Assembly (NCBI GenBank): GCA_044375955.1
Contig: JBILLS010000041.1
Span: 1-14,561 of the forward strand
DNA length: 14,561 nucleotides
Direction of reading: 5' to 3'
Origin: VGCC01 sp044375955
Lineage (GTDB): Bacteria; Actinomycetota; Actinomycetes; S36-B12
A program made the translations under genes and the position numbers. The notes under the pieces are model-generated. The model was not told where the DNA came from. It did no database searches and saw only the letters and a list, made by a program, of their open reading frames with translations. Of this stretch, positions 1-7,353 are shown in pieces; position 1 is the first letter of the stretch; each line of letters begins with the position of its first letter.

Positions 1-91
1 CGATGCGTGCCTGGGCGGGGTCGTAGACGCCGCAGGGCAGATCGCAGTGCGCGTAGGCCGACTGCGCAGGGGAGAACATGTCACGGAACAT
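1..91 (-). CDS. sodN: Nickel superoxide dismutase, N-terminal part (cut by window edge)
   Basis: Only the first 30 codons are inside the window. They read MFRDMFSPAQSAYA followed by HCDLPCGVYDPAQARI. The second part is the nickel-hook signature of NiSOD: in the known enzyme the mature chain starts at this His, and His1, Cys2 and Cys6 bind nickel. The first 14 residues are therefore the propeptide removed during maturation. NiSOD dismutates superoxide to oxygen and hydrogen peroxide as a cytoplasmic hexamer. The ATG at 91-89 has a strong Shine-Dalgarno AGGAGG six bases upstream; an in-frame ATG at 79-77 would shorten the propeptide and has no such site. The gene diverges from sodX, whose product is the expected propeptide protease. 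The rest of the protein is outside the window. Confidence 0.95.
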   Translation of the reverse strand, partial: MFRDMFSPAQSAYAHCDLPCGVYDPAQARI

Positions 92-121
92 CGGAAACCT
101 CCTGGGAGCGAACGTCCTACG

Positions 122-149
122 AGCCTACTGAGCCCTGAGTGGGACACAA
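122..149 (-). promoter_or_regulatory. Putative sodN promoter
   Basis: On the minus strand TTGTGT (149-144) and TAGGCT (127-122) are separated by 16 bp, a fair match to an actinobacterial housekeeping promoter. Transcription would start near 115, giving a leader of about 24 nt that carries the AGGAGG site. It lies in the 75-bp gap between sodN and sodX. I see no obvious nickel- or iron-regulator operator. Confidence 0.45.
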
Positions 150-166
150 CCGGGCAGGATGCGGAC

Positions 167-466
167 ATGGGCGCATGGACAACCGTGCGGATCATCGGGC
201 CGTCGATGGAACCCGCTGTCCGCAACGGCGAGTGGTGGGTCGTGCGACCGGTCCGTCGGGGCCGCGTGGGCCAGGTTGTCGCACTACTCCATCCGGCTCG
301 ACCCGACCTCGTCATCGTCAAACGCCTCGTACGGCGTGAGGACGGTGGGTGGTGGGTCGAAGGAGACAATCCCGATGCCAGCGAGGACAGTCGCTCCTTC
401 GGTGCCATCTCCGACGACATGATCATCGGAGTCCTCTTCTGGCGGTATCGGCGCGGCCGACCATAG
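167..466 (+). CDS. sodX: Nickel-type SOD maturation protease, S26 family
   Basis: A 99-residue signal-peptidase-like protein of the S26 (LexA/type I leader peptidase) fold. It has the nucleophile motif GPSMEP with Ser13, the general-base Lys52 in VIVKRL, and the C-terminal box GDNPDASEDSR at 66-76. It has no membrane segment and is much shorter than a true leader peptidase, which fits a cytosolic processing enzyme. The family is known to cut the propeptide of NiSOD so that His1 is free to bind nickel, and sodN lies divergently 75 bp away. The start is a choice: the frame is open back to a GTG at 47, but that would overlap sodN. The ATG at 167 follows a -10-like CAGGAT by 6 nt and has no good ribosome site, suggesting leaderless translation. 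Confidence 0.88.
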   Translation: MGAWTTVRIIGPSMEPAVRNGEWWVVRPVRRGRVGQVVALLHPARPDLVIVKRLVRREDGGWWVEGDNPDASEDSRSFGAISDDMIIGVLFWRYRRGRP

Positions 467-469
467 GGT
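464..469 (+). promoter_or_regulatory. Candidate -10 hexamer of a leaderless transcript (oxidoreductase)
   Basis: TAGGGT lies 5 nt before the ATG at 475 and is built partly from the sodX stop codon (TAG, 464-466). There is no Shine-Dalgarno site between sodX and the next gene. A recognisable -35 is absent, so the oxidoreductase may instead be cotranscribed with sodX. Confidence 0.35.
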
Positions 470-474
470 GAACC

Positions 475-1440
475 ATGCTCGCCGCCTACGCCGAGTGCGT
501 GAATCGCGATGACCCGCTGTCCTGTCTGCGCGTCGGCGCGATCGAACCCGGTGCGACCCCGGAGGACTGGGTCGATGTCCACGTGCGTGCCGCGTCGTTG
601 AACCACCACGACCTGTGGGCGCTGCGCGGCCAGGCCCTGACAGCCGACCGGACGCCGATGATCCTCGGATCCGATGCCGCCGGCGTGACCACGGATGGGC
701 GCGAGGTGATCGTGCACGCCGTGATCGGTGACGCCGGTGCGCGGGGTGACGAGACCCTGGACGCGCGGCGCAGTCTGCTCAGCGAGATCTACCCGGGAAC
801 TCTGGCTGAGATCGTGCGTGTTCCCGGCGCGAACCTCGTGGACAAACCAGCGGAACTCACCTTCGAGGAGGCCGCGTGCCTGCCCACCGCGTGGCTCACG
901 GCGTTTCGAATGATCGCGCGCAAGTCCCAGACGTCTCCGGGGGACACCCTGCTCATCCAGGGTGCGGGCGGAGGAGTCTCCTCGGCCGCGATCGTGCTGG
1001 GTTCCGCCTTGGGTCGGCGCGTATGGGTGACCTCGCGTTCCGAGCGTAAGCGCGAGTGGGCGATGGACCTGGGCGCGGATGCGGTATTCGAACCGGGATC
1101 ACGTCTTCCCGAGAAAGTGGATGCCGTCATCGAGACCGTGGGCGCTGCCACCTGGGATCACTCTCTGAAGTCCCTGCGTCCCGGGGGAACGGTCGTGGTG
1201 TCCGGAGCGACAACGGGGCCCAATCCACCGGCCGATCTGAACCGGGTGTTCTTCCTGCAGCTCTCGATCGTCGGTTCGACCATGGGCACCCGGGATGACC
1301 TGGTGGCCTTGGTCGAGATGCTCCGGTCGACTGGTGTGCGACCGGTCATCGACTCCGTTCACCCGCTGTCGGCCATCGCCGAGGGCTTCGCTGCGATGGA
1401 ACGAGGAGAGGTCCTCGGGAAGATCGTGGCCCGGACCTAG
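475..1440 (+). CDS. Zinc-free medium-chain dehydrogenase/reductase, quinone oxidoreductase-like
   Basis: A 321-residue MDR-superfamily protein. The N-terminal GroES-like domain carries LNHHDLWALRG (42-52) and GSDAAG (65-70). The Rossmann domain has the dinucleotide-binding loop GAGGGVSSAA (163-172), and the C-terminal ending EGFAAMERGEVLGKIV is typical of the family. The four-cysteine structural zinc lobe is missing, so it belongs with the quinone oxidoreductase and enoyl reductase branch, probably using NADPH. The substrate cannot be read from sequence. It starts 8 bp after sodX, so it may be cotranscribed with the oxidative-stress pair, but a -10-like hexamer just before its ATG could drive it alone. 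Its TAG stop lies inside a CTAG that also ends the opposing DUF6104 gene. Confidence 0.85.
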   Translation: MLAAYAECVNRDDPLSCLRVGAIEPGATPEDWVDVHVRAASLNHHDLWALRGQALTADRTPMILGSDAAGVTTDGREVIVHAVIGDAGARGDETLDARRSLLSEIYPGTLAEIVRVPGANLVDKPAELTFEEAACLPTAWLTAFRMIARKSQTSPGDTLLIQGAGGGVSSAAIVLGSALGRRVWVTSRSERKREWAMDLGADAVFEPGSRLPEKVDAVIETVGAATWDHSLKSLRPGGTVVVSGATTGPNPPADLNRVFFLQLSIVGSTMGTRDDLVALVEMLRSTGVRPVIDSVHPLSAIAEGFAAMERGEVLGKIVART

Positions 1441-1613
1441 TCGTCGCTGCTGTCCAGCCGGGCAAGCCACGTCGCAAAGCGCTCGATCGGTACCTCGAAA
1501 TCGGGATTGTCATCGACGAAGTGACGCATCTGCTCCGCAAGCCAGGCGAAGGTCACTTCCTCGTCGCCGCGGCGGTCGGCGAGTTCCTCGATACCTCGGT
1601 CCGTGAAGTACAT
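1437..1613 (-). CDS. DUF6104 family small protein
   Basis: A 58-residue acidic protein beginning MYFTDRGIEEL, with RRGDEEVTFAWLAEQ (14-28), FVDDNPDFEVPIERFATW (32-49) and an Asp-rich end. I recognise this as the actinobacterial DUF6104 family, which is about this length and, from memory, often sits next to kgd. Its function is unknown. There is no signal peptide or membrane segment. The ATG is 2 bp after the kgd stop (TAG-GC-ATG) and no Shine-Dalgarno site is properly placed, so translation probably depends on ribosomes finishing kgd. A role tied to 2-oxoglutarate dehydrogenase is plausible from context only. The frame stays open far upstream inside kgd, but the family start is clearly here. 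Confidence 0.85.
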   Translation of the reverse strand: MYFTDRGIEELADRRGDEEVTFAWLAEQMRHFVDDNPDFEVPIERFATWLARLDSSDD

Positions 1614-1615
1614 GC

Positions 1616-4600
1616 CTACGCGAAGGCCTGCTCGATGATGAGGTGTTGCTCCTGTTCGTGGCGCATGTGCGTTCCTGCGGCGGGCGAGGACGACGAGGGC
1701 CGCGACACGCAACTGATCGGCCGTCCGAGTATCGGCGGGGTGTTGATCGCGATGAAGGACCACGCGCCCTGGTTGGCCGGCTCTTCTTGGACCCACATGA
1801 TCTCCGCACCGGGGTAGGCGTCGACCGCCTCGCGCAACCGGAAGGGGAGCGGGTAGAGCCGCTCCATGCGCAGCAGGGCGACGTCGGTGATCCCCTGCTC
1901 CGTGCGGTAGGCGTCGAGGTCGTAGAAGACCTTGCCGCTGCACAGGATGACGCGGCGGACGTTCTTCTCCGGAGTAGTGGTGTCCGGGAGCAGTGGTCGG
2001 AAGACGCCCTGGGTGAAGTCCTGAACCGTGGACACGGCCGCCTTTGCGCGCAGCAACGACTTCGGGGTGTAGATGATCAACGGTCGCCTCAAGTGACCCA
2101 ACACCTGCCAGCGCAGGAGGTGGAAGAAGCTCGCCGGCGTCGAGGGCATCGCCACGGTCATGTTGTCCTGGGCGCACATCTGCAGGAAGCGTTCGACGCG
2201 GGCACTCGAGTGATCTGGGCCCTGGCCTTCGTATCCGTGGGGAAGGAGCAGTGTGACGGCCGAGCGCTGTCCCCACTTCTGTTCACCCGAGGAGATGAAC
2301 TCATCGATGATGGTCTGTGCACCGTTGACGAAGTCGCCGAACTGCGCCTCCCACATCACCAGTGCATCCGGACGCGCCACGGAGTAGCCGTACTCGAATC
2401 CCAGCGCGGCGAATTCGCTGAGCAGTGAGTCGTAGACGTACAACTTCGCACCGTTCCGGTAGCACTGCTTGAGGGGCTTGTACTGCCAGCCGGTCTCCTT
2501 ATCCACGATCACCATGTGTCGATGGCCGAAGGTTCCGCGTCGGGAGTCCTGCCCCGCCAGTCGAACGGTGCGACCCTCCATGAGGAGTGAGCCCACGGCG
2601 AGTGCCTCGGCCATGCCCCAGTCGATCGCGTTGTCGGCCACCATCTGGGCGCGCCGCTGGAGTTGCGGGGCGAGGCGGGGATGGACGGTGAAGCCCTCCG
2701 GCATGGTCAGCTGCGACTGGATGACGGTGTCGATCTGCTCCTGACTGATGGAGGTGTCGATGTCCGTGGCTGGACCCTGCGGCACGAGGTCGAGTTGGCC
2801 GGTTTCGATGATGCTCTGAGCGGACTGGCTGAACTCCTCGTCAGATTGGTCTGCGTGCGTCTCCTGGAAGACCCGTTCCAACTGCTCCTGGAAATGCTTG
2901 AGCGCGACCTCGGCCTCCTCGACCGAGATGTCCCCGCGACCGATCAGACTCTCCGTGTAGTGCTTGCGGACAGAACGCTTGTTATCGATGATCGCGTACA
3001 TCAACGGCTGGGTGAGCGAAGGATCGTCCGCCTCGTTGTGGCCACGCTTGCGGTAGCACACCAGATCGATCACGATGTCCTTGTGGAACGCCTGGCGGAA
3101 CTCGAATGCCAGACGGGCCACGCGCACCACTGCTTCCGGATCGTCACCGTTGACATGGAAGATCGGCGCCTGCACCATGCGGGCCACGTCGGTGGGGTAG
3201 ACGCTGGACCGGCTGTAGCGCGGCGAGGTTGTGAAGCCCACCTGGTTGTTCACGACGATGTGGACCGTGCCGCCCGTGCGGTAGCCCTGGAGTTGGGACA
3301 GGTGCAGTGTCTCGGCGACCACTCCCTGACCGGCGAACGCCGCATCGCCGTGGATCAGCAGTGGCAGGACGTCGAAAACACGCTCGCGCGGCAGCAGATC
3401 CTGCTTCGCCCGGACGATGCCCTCGAGGACCGGGTCGACCGCCTCGAGGTGTGAGGGGTTGGCCGCGATGTAGACCGCCGTTGCCTTCCCATCGTCCGTG
3501 ACGAACTTCCCCGCGGTGCCCAGGTGGTATTTGACGTCACCGGAGCCCTGAACGGAATCCGACCCGTAGTCGCCTTCGAACTCGCGAAAGACCTGGCCGT
3601 AGGACTTACCCGCGATGTTGGTCAGCACATTGAGGCGACCGCGGTGTGGCATCCCGATGCAGACTTCGAGGATCTCGTCGTTCGCGGATTCGATCAGGAT
3701 CGCATCGAGGGCTGGAATGAGTGACTCTGATCCCTCGAGCGAGAACCGCTTCTGACCCACGTACTTGGTGTGCAGGAAACTCTCCAGCGCCTCAGCCTCG
3801 TTGAGTTTGCGCAGGATTCGCAGCTGCTCGTCGCGGTGGTACTTCTCGTGCGGACACTCCACGCGCTCCTGAATCCAGCGGCGCTGCTCAGGATCCTGGA
3901 TGTGCATGTACTCGATGCCCACGGAGCGCGTGTAGGCATCGCGGAGGACACCGAGGATCGCGCGCAACTTCATGATGGGTCGACCGCCGAAGCCGCCCGT
4001 GGCGAACTCACGATCGAGGTCCCACAGCGTCAACCCGTGACTGAGTACGTCCAGGTCAGGGTGCGTGCGCTGGCGGTACTCGAGTGGATCGGTGTCGGCC
4101 ATGAGGTGGCCACGGACGCGGTAGGCGTGGATGATCTCCTGCACTCGAACCGTCTTATCGAGGTCGGTCTCGTGGCTGGCCGAGATGTCGTGCGCCCACC
4201 GAACAGGCTCGTACGGAATGCGCAGGGATCGGAAGATCGCGTCGTAGAACTCCTCCTCGCCCAGGAGGAGTTGATGTACGCGACGCAGGAACTCCCCGGA
4301 CTGCGCCCCCTGGATGATGCGGTGGTCGTACGTGGATGTGAGCGTCAGAATCTTGGACACCGCGTTGCGGACCAAGGTCTCCTCCGAGGCTCCCTGCCAC
4401 TCGGCGGGGTACTCCATCGCCCCGACGCCGATGATGCAACCCTGACCGGCCATGAGCCGTGGCACGGAGAAGTTGGTGCCGATCGTTCCCGGATTCGTCA
4501 GGGTGATGGTGGTTCCGGTGAAGTCATCGACACCGAGGGCCCCGGCGCGTGCACGACGCACCATGTCCTCGTAGGAGGCCCAGAAGGTGGCGAAGTCCAT

Positions 4601-5203
4601 CGCCTGCGTGGCCTTGATCGAGGGAACGAGGAGTTGGCGCGAACCGTCGGGCTTGGCGACGTCGATCGCGACACCGATATTCACGTCCGGGTTGGTGGCC
4701 ACCGCGGGCTTTCCGTCGACCTCGGTGAAGTGGGCGTTCATCTCCGGCATCTCGGTGGCGGCGCGCACCACGGCGTAACCGATCAGATGGGTGAAGGACA
4801 CCTTCCCACCACGACCACGTGCGAGGTGGTTGTTGATCACCACGCGGTTGTCCATGAGGAGCTTCGCCGGGACCCCACGAACGCTCGTGGCAGTGGGAAC
4901 GGTCAGGCTCGCGTCCATGTTCGCGACCACGCGGCTGGCGGGTCCCTTCAGGACCGTGACGTGCTCGTCGGGCTTCGTGGGTGCGGGTGCGGGTGTGGGC
5001 GCGGGTGTGGGTGCGGCGGGTGGTGGCGCGGGCGCCGGCGACGCCACTGCGGGCGGGGCGGGGATGTGGTCCGTCGGCTGGTAGCCCTCGAAGAACTCCC
5101 ACCAGGCGGGGTCGACGGAGTTCCTGTCGGTGAGGAACTGCTGGTAGATCTCGTCGACGAGCCACTCATTGGGCCCGAAGCCAGACATCGGCTCTGCAGA
5201 CAC
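1616..5203 (-). CDS. kgd: Multifunctional 2-oxoglutarate dehydrogenase (E2-like acyltransferase plus E1)
   Basis: A 1195-residue fused enzyme of the TCA cycle, known as Kgd, OdhA or SucA in actinobacteria. Order: E1 N-terminal helix with NEWLVDEIYQQFL (about 12-24) and AWWEFF; an Ala/Pro/Thr linker (about 50-78); an E2-like succinyltransferase domain (about 80-325) ending in TSTYDHRIIQGAQSG with catalytic His294; then the ThDP-dependent E1 region with MPHRGRLN (about 518), AANPSHLEAVDP (about 580), GDAAFAGQG (about 619) and GHNEADDP (about 721), and the C-terminal transketolase-like domains. There is no lipoyl domain; in relatives it is supplied by the pyruvate dehydrogenase E2. Activity in relatives is controlled by the FHA protein GarA/OdhI and acetyl-CoA; neither regulator is in this window. 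I chose the GTG at 5203 because GAGAGG lies 8 nt upstream; the ATG at 5188 is the main alternative. Confidence 0.95.
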   Translation of the reverse strand: MSAEPMSGFGPNEWLVDEIYQQFLTDRNSVDPAWWEFFEGYQPTDHIPAPPAVASPAPAPPPAAPTPAPTPAPAPTKPDEHVTVLKGPASRVVANMDASLTVPTATSVRGVPAKLLMDNRVVINNHLARGRGGKVSFTHLIGYAVVRAATEMPEMNAHFTEVDGKPAVATNPDVNIGVAIDVAKPDGSRQLLVPSIKATQAMDFATFWASYEDMVRRARAGALGVDDFTGTTITLTNPGTIGTNFSVPRLMAGQGCIIGVGAMEYPAEWQGASEETLVRNAVSKILTLTSTYDHRIIQGAQSGEFLRRVHQLLLGEEEFYDAIFRSLRIPYEPVRWAHDISASHETDLDKTVRVQEIIHAYRVRGHLMADTDPLEYRQRTHPDLDVLSHGLTLWDLDREFATGGFGGRPIMKLRAILGVLRDAYTRSVGIEYMHIQDPEQRRWIQERVECPHEKYHRDEQLRILRKLNEAEALESFLHTKYVGQKRFSLEGSESLIPALDAILIESANDEILEVCIGMPHRGRLNVLTNIAGKSYGQVFREFEGDYGSDSVQGSGDVKYHLGTAGKFVTDDGKATAVYIAANPSHLEAVDPVLEGIVRAKQDLLPRERVFDVLPLLIHGDAAFAGQGVVAETLHLSQLQGYRTGGTVHIVVNNQVGFTTSPRYSRSSVYPTDVARMVQAPIFHVNGDDPEAVVRVARLAFEFRQAFHKDIVIDLVCYRKRGHNEADDPSLTQPLMYAIIDNKRSVRKHYTESLIGRGDISVEEAEVALKHFQEQLERVFQETHADQSDEEFSQSAQSIIETGQLDLVPQGPATDIDTSISQEQIDTVIQSQLTMPEGFTVHPRLAPQLQRRAQMVADNAIDWGMAEALAVGSLLMEGRTVRLAGQDSRRGTFGHRHMVIVDKETGWQYKPLKQCYRNGAKLYVYDSLLSEFAALGFEYGYSVARPDALVMWEAQFGDFVNGAQTIIDEFISSGEQKWGQRSAVTLLLPHGYEGQGPDHSSARVERFLQMCAQDNMTVAMPSTPASFFHLLRWQVLGHLRRPLIIYTPKSLLRAKAAVSTVQDFTQGVFRPLLPDTTTPEKNVRRVILCSGKVFYDLDAYRTEQGITDVALLRMERLYPLPFRLREAVDAYPGAEIMWVQEEPANQGAWSFIAINTPPILGRPISCVSRPSSSSPAAGTHMRHEQEQHLIIEQAFA
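4979..5020. repeat. GGGTGC-type hexamer tract inside kgd (encodes Pro/Ala/Thr linker)
   Basis: Read on the plus strand, seven GGG runs occur every 6 bp (GGGTGC, GGGTGC, GGGTGT, GGGCGC, GGGTGT, GGGTGC, then GGCGGG). On the coding minus strand they encode the PAPT-like repeats of the linker between the E1 N-terminus and the E2-like domain. Spacing of 3 nt between G-runs could allow a G-quadruplex on the strand opposite to the mRNA-like strand. The tract length could also vary between strains by slippage in units of 6 bp, keeping frame. Confidence 0.7.
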
Positions 5204-5221
5204 CCCGCGTTCCTCTCGCGA

Positions 5222-5246
5222 TGAGAGCCGCATGACGCGGCTCACA
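5222..5246 (-). promoter_or_regulatory. Palindrome / leader hairpin upstream of kgd
   Basis: Arms TGAGAGCCGC and GCGGCTCACA (plus strand) pair at 9 of 10 positions around the 5-nt centre ATGAC. The element lies 18 bp before the chosen kgd start in the 92-bp gap shared with the SDR gene. It may be an operator, or a stem in the kgd leader if transcription starts near 5243 downstream of the -10-like TACCCT at 5255-5250. Immediately after it, CGCG-AGAGGAA-CGCG places the kgd Shine-Dalgarno site in a small loop. Confidence 0.4.
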
Positions 5247-5295
5247 AGAAGGGTACCGGGATGCGGGATGAGGCGCCGACGGGCAGGCTCCTCCC

Positions 5296-6006
5296 GTGGG
5301 AGCACTGACGGGACGCACCGCGGTCATCACGGGAGGAACGCGGGGTATCGGATTCGAGGCCGCGCGCGGACTTGGGCTCGAGGGTGCGACCGTGTCCGTC
5401 ATCGGACGGGACCCGCGCCGGTCGGAGTCCGCGGTTCGGGCACTCCGCGCGGAGGGAATCGACGCGCACGCCGAGATCGTGGACGTCGCGGACGCCGCCG
5501 GCATGGACGCCGCCGCCGCTCGCATCCCCAGCCCCGACATCGTCGTTGCCTCAGCCGGTGTCATGGCCGAGCGGATGACCAAGACGCTGCGCACGTCTCC
5601 CGCCGAGTGGCGACGTGTCTTGGAGGCCAATCTCGACGGCGTCTTCCACACGCTGCGGTGCTTCACCCCCGGGATGGTGGAGCGTCGCGACGGTCGCGTG
5701 ATCGTCGTGTCGGCATGCCTGGGCCGAAGTTCCGGCCCGGGGCTCGAAGGTGGCCTCGTTCCCTACCGGGTGAGCAAGGCGGGGGTGAACGCGTTGGTCC
5801 GTTCCTTCGCCGCCGAAACCGGGACGGGGTCCCGGGGAGTGTCGGTGGACGCCATGTGCCCCGGTCACTGCCGCACGGACATGGGTGGTCCCGATGCCCC
5901 GCGTTCGGCCGCGGAGGGCGCCGACACGATCGTCTGGCTGGCCAGCCGGGAACCGGCCACGCCCACGGGTCTGCTCTGGGAGGACCGCGCACCCGTCCCC
6001 TGGTGA
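5296..6006 (+). CDS. Short-chain dehydrogenase/reductase, carbonyl-reductase-like
   Basis: A 236-residue classical SDR. It has the NAD(P)-binding TGGTRGIG (13-20), ASAG after the fourth strand, the catalytic YRVSK motif with upstream VVSACLG, and a C-terminal stretch (PTGLLWEDRAPVPW) similar to the carbonyl-reductase branch that ends in a PTGxxxxDRxPxPW pattern. The likely reaction is NADPH-dependent reduction of a carbonyl compound in the cytoplasm; the substrate is unknown. The GTG start has a -10-like CAGGCT 6 nt upstream (5284-5289) and only a weak ribosome site, so it may be leaderless. It diverges from kgd and is followed 40 bp later by the L,D-transpeptidase, to which I see no functional link. 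Confidence 0.85.
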   Translation: MGALTGRTAVITGGTRGIGFEAARGLGLEGATVSVIGRDPRRSESAVRALRAEGIDAHAEIVDVADAAGMDAAAARIPSPDIVVASAGVMAERMTKTLRTSPAEWRRVLEANLDGVFHTLRCFTPGMVERRDGRVIVVSACLGRSSGPGLEGGLVPYRVSKAGVNALVRSFAAETGTGSRGVSVDAMCPGHCRTDMGGPDAPRSAAEGADTIVWLASREPATPTGLLWEDRAPVPW

Positions 6007-6033
6007 GGTTCGACTTCCGGTGCCCACCGCGCC

Positions 6034-6039
6034 TACAGT
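6034..6039 (+). promoter_or_regulatory. Candidate -10 hexamer of a leaderless transcript (L,D-transpeptidase)
   Basis: TACAGT matches TANNNT and ends 7 nt before the GTG at 6047. No Shine-Dalgarno sequence precedes that GTG. This supports 6047 as both transcription and translation start of the L,D-transpeptidase, over a GTG at 6020, which is preceded by GAGG at an over-long 11 nt. Confidence 0.45.
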
Positions 6040-6046
6040 CATCCGT

Positions 6047-7351
6047 GTGCGTACTTCCCCGGTGATCGCGGTGATCCTCGCGGTCGTCGCAGCCCCCACC
6101 GCGATCGCCCAGGACATCGCTCCCGAAGTCGCGCCCCCCGCCCCGCCGGCTATCGCTCAGGTGGCCGCGGGCCCCCAGGCCGTCACGCTCTATTACCAAC
6201 CCGCCGTAGGCGCGACCGGGGCGGAGTACTCACTGGACAACGGCCCGTGGACGGTCTGCGCACAGGAACCGGGCACGTGCACCATCACGGATCTGATGAA
6301 TGGACGCACCTACCGCGTCGCCCTGCGCAGCACGAACGCAGCCGGGGTGAGTGCGCCGGCCGGTCCTGCCACCGCCGTGCCCGTTGCGCCGGCGGGAGTG
6401 GACCCCGACAAGCCCGCCCAGGTGATCGGCAAGACGCGACAGGTGACCGCGCAATTCGATGCGGCGGGCAACGACCTCGGCGTCGCGGGTCTCCGTACGC
6501 GCGTGGGTATCGGAACCCTTCCCGAGTTGACCTTCAGCGCGCCGATCACCAAGAAGGCGGCGGTGGAGCGTCATCTCGTCGTGACATCGACCAACGGTGC
6601 GGGAGTCACCGCACTCGTCCCGGGCGCCTGGGGCTGGTTGGGCGATCGCAGAGTCCTCTTCCGCCCAGAGGCGTACTGGCCTGCGAAGTCCACGATTACG
6701 GTCACGTCCACCCTGGGCGGTGTGCTGCTCGGGAGGGACGGCGGTCAGGCCCTCCTCGGATCACCCGCACTCAATCGGGCATTCACCTTCGGTACGGCGC
6801 GGGCTTTCGTTGCTGTCGTAGACGGCTCGCAGAAGAGCATGCGGGTCTGGCTCGACGGGAAACTGGTGAAGACTTTCCAGGTATCCCTCGGTGGTCCGAA
6901 TTGGGAGACTCGTAACGGTGTCAAGGTCATCAGCGATGCCAAAGAGGCGCACAAGGTGTACCGGAGCACATCGTTGGGCATCACGGATCCGGCCGAGGCC
7001 TACGAACTCCCGGCTCCATGGAATACGCGGTTGACGCCGACCGGGGAGTTCATCCACGCGGCTGCCTGGGCGTATGGCCGCCTCGGTCGCTATAACGGCT
7101 CCCACGGCTGTACCAATATGTTCGAGCAGGACGCGAAGTGGATCTTCGACACCACTATCCCGGGGGACGTTGTGATGTATCGGAACACCGGTGGCTCGAG
7201 GGTCGAGCCCTGGAACGGTCCGGGTGGACTGTGGAACATCCCCTGGCAGAACTGGCTGAAGAAGTCCGCCCTCGGAAGTGGATCGGGCAGTGTGGATGAC
7301 TCGGACGTCGTCGAAGCTCCTCCCACGGTGACCCCCCAAGCGAGTGCCTGA
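6047..7351 (+). CDS. Secreted L,D-transpeptidase (YkuD domain) with FnIII-like and Ig-like modules
   Basis: 434 residues. The N-terminus is a signal peptide: Arg2, a hydrophobic core (about 6-16) and an AIA cleavage site after residue 21. No lipobox cysteine is present. A fibronectin-type-III-like module follows (about 34-114), then an Ig-like domain of the actinobacterial Ldt type (about 150-246) and the YkuD catalytic domain (about 252-381). The catalytic motif is SHGCTNM with Cys355 and upstream His337. The C-terminal WNIPWQNW region resembles that of mycobacterial Ldt enzymes. The family forms 3-3 cross-links in peptidoglycan outside the membrane and is beta-lactam sensitive mainly to carbapenems. 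FnIII rather than a second Ig-like module at the N-terminus is less usual. The thioesterase starts 2 bp after its stop, so the two are probably cotranscribed. Confidence 0.88.
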   Translation: MRTSPVIAVILAVVAAPTAIAQDIAPEVAPPAPPAIAQVAAGPQAVTLYYQPAVGATGAEYSLDNGPWTVCAQEPGTCTITDLMNGRTYRVALRSTNAAGVSAPAGPATAVPVAPAGVDPDKPAQVIGKTRQVTAQFDAAGNDLGVAGLRTRVGIGTLPELTFSAPITKKAAVERHLVVTSTNGAGVTALVPGAWGWLGDRRVLFRPEAYWPAKSTITVTSTLGGVLLGRDGGQALLGSPALNRAFTFGTARAFVAVVDGSQKSMRVWLDGKLVKTFQVSLGGPNWETRNGVKVISDAKEAHKVYRSTSLGITDPAEAYELPAPWNTRLTPTGEFIHAAAWAYGRLGRYNGSHGCTNMFEQDAKWIFDTTIPGDVVMYRNTGGSRVEPWNGPGGLWNIPWQNWLKKSALGSGSGSVDDSDVVEAPPTVTPQASA

Positions 7352-7353
7352 TC

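Noticed and set aside
1437..2276. Minus-strand open frame of 279 codons ending in the DUF6104 sequence
   Set aside because: Only its last 58 residues match a family. The upstream part is an Arg/Pro-rich shadow of kgd in another frame.
3770..5224. Plus-strand open frame of 484 codons antisense to kgd
   Set aside because: It is a mirror frame of high-GC kgd, with no recognisable motif or start signal. The kgd product on the other strand is unmistakable over the whole stretch.
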